From WHSM01 sp050701635 (GTDB lineage Bacteria; Actinomycetota; Actinomycetes; Mycobacteriales; Micromonosporaceae): a stretch of 6,873 bases of DNA. The position numbers and the translations under genes are program-made. Numbering within the stretch: the stretch's first letter is position 1; each line of letters opens with the position of its first letter. Location: contig JBOGDF010000302.1 of assembly GCA_050701635.1 (NCBI GenBank), forward strand, positions 1 to 6,873, read 5' to 3'. Of this stretch, positions 5,962 to 6,873 are shown one piece after another. A model generated the notes under the pieces. That model was given only the letters and a program-made list of their open reading frames with translations, was not told where the DNA came from and did no database searches.

Positions 5962-6624
5962 ATGGAGAACGACGAGCCAGCTGAGTGGCCCGGGCAGGGA
6001 TACTCCGACGAGGACGCGGGCGCCGATCTCGGTGCCACCGCTGACCATGACCTGACCGACGCCGGCCTGGGCGACCCCGACCTGGGGGCCGACTCCGATC
6101 TCGGGGCCGACTCCGATCTCGGGTACGGCGACGAGTCATCCGAGCCGGACGCCGCCGGTGACGACGCCTTCGACACCGCGGGGTACGACCTCGACGCGGA
6201 CGGCGAGGCGGACACCGCACTGGGCCCGGACGCGGAGTTGACCGATGACCCGGTGGACGAGCCGGGCTACCCGGACGCGGATGGCGGTGACGCGCTGATC
6301 GGCACCGACCCGGACACCGATCCGCTGGCCGACGACGAGTCCTGGAACAGTGACCCGTTCCCGGGCTCGCTCGACCTGGATCAGCCTCCGGAGCCGGTGG
6401 ACGGCATGCCGTGGAGTGATCCCGACCTGTTGGGCGACCCGGGCAGCGAGCCGCTGGGCGATCCCGGTGCCGGCTTCGGCGGCACGCCGCCGGTCTCGGA
6501 CCTGTACGCGTACGACGGGATGCCGGCGCCCGCCGGCGTCGGTGGCGACGCGTGGGGCACCCTGGGCGGGTCCGAGGACCCGGCCACCAGCTCGCTGGCA
6601 CGGTTCTGGTCGCCTGGGGCCTGA
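5962..6624 (+). CDS. Acidic, probably disordered protein without lysine (last operon gene)
   Basis: I do not recognise a family for this 220-aa protein. It starts 9 nt after the IniA-type stop, with an AGGA overlapping that stop codon as a possible ribosome site, so translation is probably coupled. Composition is extreme: very rich in Asp, Gly, Pro, Ala and Glu, no lysine, and a single arginine (Arg214). No TM segment or signal peptide is visible. It has short internal repeats: GADSDL twice near residues 42-53, and LGDPG twice around 155-168. Residues 76-85 (DLDADGEADT) copy the consensus of the 13-residue repeats in the first operon gene. Scattered Trp and aromatic residues in acidic surroundings (EWPG, DESWN, GMPWSD) and the C-terminal LARFWSPGA look like short binding motifs. 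It could be a partner or regulator of the GTPases, but no function can be assigned. Confidence 0.82.
   Translation: MENDEPAEWPGQGYSDEDAGADLGATADHDLTDAGLGDPDLGADSDLGADSDLGYGDESSEPDAAGDDAFDTAGYDLDADGEADTALGPDAELTDDPVDEPGYPDADGGDALIGTDPDTDPLADDESWNSDPFPGSLDLDQPPEPVDGMPWSDPDLLGDPGSEPLGDPGAGFGGTPPVSDLYAYDGMPAPAGVGGDAWGTLGGSEDPATSSLARFWSPGA
6085..6120 (+). repeat. Perfect 18-bp tandem duplication in the last operon gene
   Basis: GGGGCCGACTCCGATCTC occurs twice head-to-tail (6085-6102 and 6103-6120) without mismatch, in frame, and encodes the repeated GADSDL. The exact identity, including wobble bases, suggests a recent duplication by slippage in a disordered coding region. Confidence 0.9.
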
Positions 6625-6653
6625 CCACCTAGCCTCGTCCCTGATCGACACGT

Positions 6654-6692
6654 CAACAGGCCACGACCTCATGGCGAGGTCGTGGCCTGTTG
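6654..6692. terminator. Perfect 17-bp stem hairpin, likely bidirectional terminator
   Basis: The left arm CAACAGGCCACGACCTC (6654-6670) and right arm GAGGTCGTGGCCTGTTG (6676-6692) are exact reverse complements around a 5-nt loop (ATGGC). The hairpin begins 29 nt after the operon's last stop codon and ends 36 nt before the stop of the convergent minus-strand gene. No T-tract follows on either strand, which is common for actinomycete terminators. It probably serves both transcription units. Confidence 0.85.
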
Positions 6693-6728
6693 CTGCATGC
6701 GTGAGGCGGTGTTGCCGGCGCGGGTCGG

Positions 6729-6866
6729 CTACTTGAGCGCGAAGATCATCAGGATCGCGAACAGCAGCACCAGGACGACCGCCACTACCGACGTGATGAT
6801 CATGACAGACTTCTCACCACCGGGCTTGGCCGGCGGCGGCGGGCTCGACGACATCGCGACCGCCAT
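6729..6866 (-). CDS. Small Pro-rich single-TM protein (start uncertain, near right edge)
   Basis: This minus-strand frame ends in TAG at 6731-6729 and is convergent with the operon. From ATG at 6866 it encodes 45 aa; from the second ATG at 6854 it encodes 41 aa (MSSSPPPPAKPGG...). A weak GGCGG lies 5 nt before the second ATG. The frame is also open for the two codons left to the window edge, so the true start could lie outside. The protein has a short Ser/Pro-rich N-terminus with Lys, followed by one hydrophobic helix of about 22 residues (from VMIITSVVAV to LMIFA) ending in LK. That pattern fits a small tail-anchored membrane protein. No family or function is recognised. Support is the clean hydrophobic pattern, actinomycete codon use and position after the shared hairpin. 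Confidence 0.6.
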   Translation of the reverse strand: MAVAMSSSPPPPAKPGGEKSVMIITSVVAVVLVLLFAILMIFALK

Positions 6867-6873
6867 CGGGGGT

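Noticed and set aside
6654..6692. Hairpin considered as an attachment site or mobile-element inverted repeat
   Set aside because: There is no integrase, tRNA or transposase nearby, and its place between convergent genes is fully explained by termination.

Overview
The window is high-GC DNA with actinomycete features: almost all third codon positions are G or C, the Shine-Dalgarno sequences are purine-rich, TTA leucine codons are rare, and the terminator is a strong hairpin with no T-tract. The gene families and the frequent GTAC/CGTACG words fit Micromonosporaceae, but that family assignment is an impression, not a computed result.

Layout. (1) Bases 1-967, minus strand: the N-terminal 322 residues of a large AAA-type/LuxR-like regulator that runs off the left edge. 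It has a clear Walker B motif, but its Walker A lysine is replaced by leucine. (2) Bases 968-1092: a divergent intergenic region. (3) Bases 1093-6624, plus strand: five closely spaced co-directional genes that look like one operon. In order they are: an acidic protein made of 13-residue DxDxDG (thrombospondin type 3-like) repeats; a 496-aa dynamin-like GTPase of IniC type; a two-TM membrane protein with a Gly/Pro/Gln-rich external linker and a C-terminal domain I read as GrpE-like; a 622-aa dynamin-like GTPase of IniA type with a hydrophobic hairpin and a C-terminal coiled coil; and a 220-aa acidic, probably disordered protein with no lysine. (4) Bases 6654-6692: a perfect 17-bp stem hairpin that ends the operon. 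(5) Bases 6729-6866, minus strand: a small convergent gene for a Pro-rich single-TM peptide, reaching or nearly reaching the right edge.

How the parts may work together. Paired dynamin-like GTPases in one operon are known in actinobacteria (mycobacterial iniBAC, Streptomyces dynAB), where they remodel or stabilise the membrane during envelope stress or sporulation septation. The sizes here match IniC and IniA. The less usual parts are the membrane-anchored GrpE-like domain between the two GTPase genes, which suggests an Hsp70/DnaK-type partner acting at the membrane, and the two acidic proteins at the ends of the operon, which share a DxDxDGxxDT motif. I propose a membrane-remodelling complex in which GTPases, an Hsp70 exchange factor and acidic, possibly calcium-binding partners act together. 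This is inference from gene content. The divergent regulator could control the operon, but nothing in the sequence proves it.
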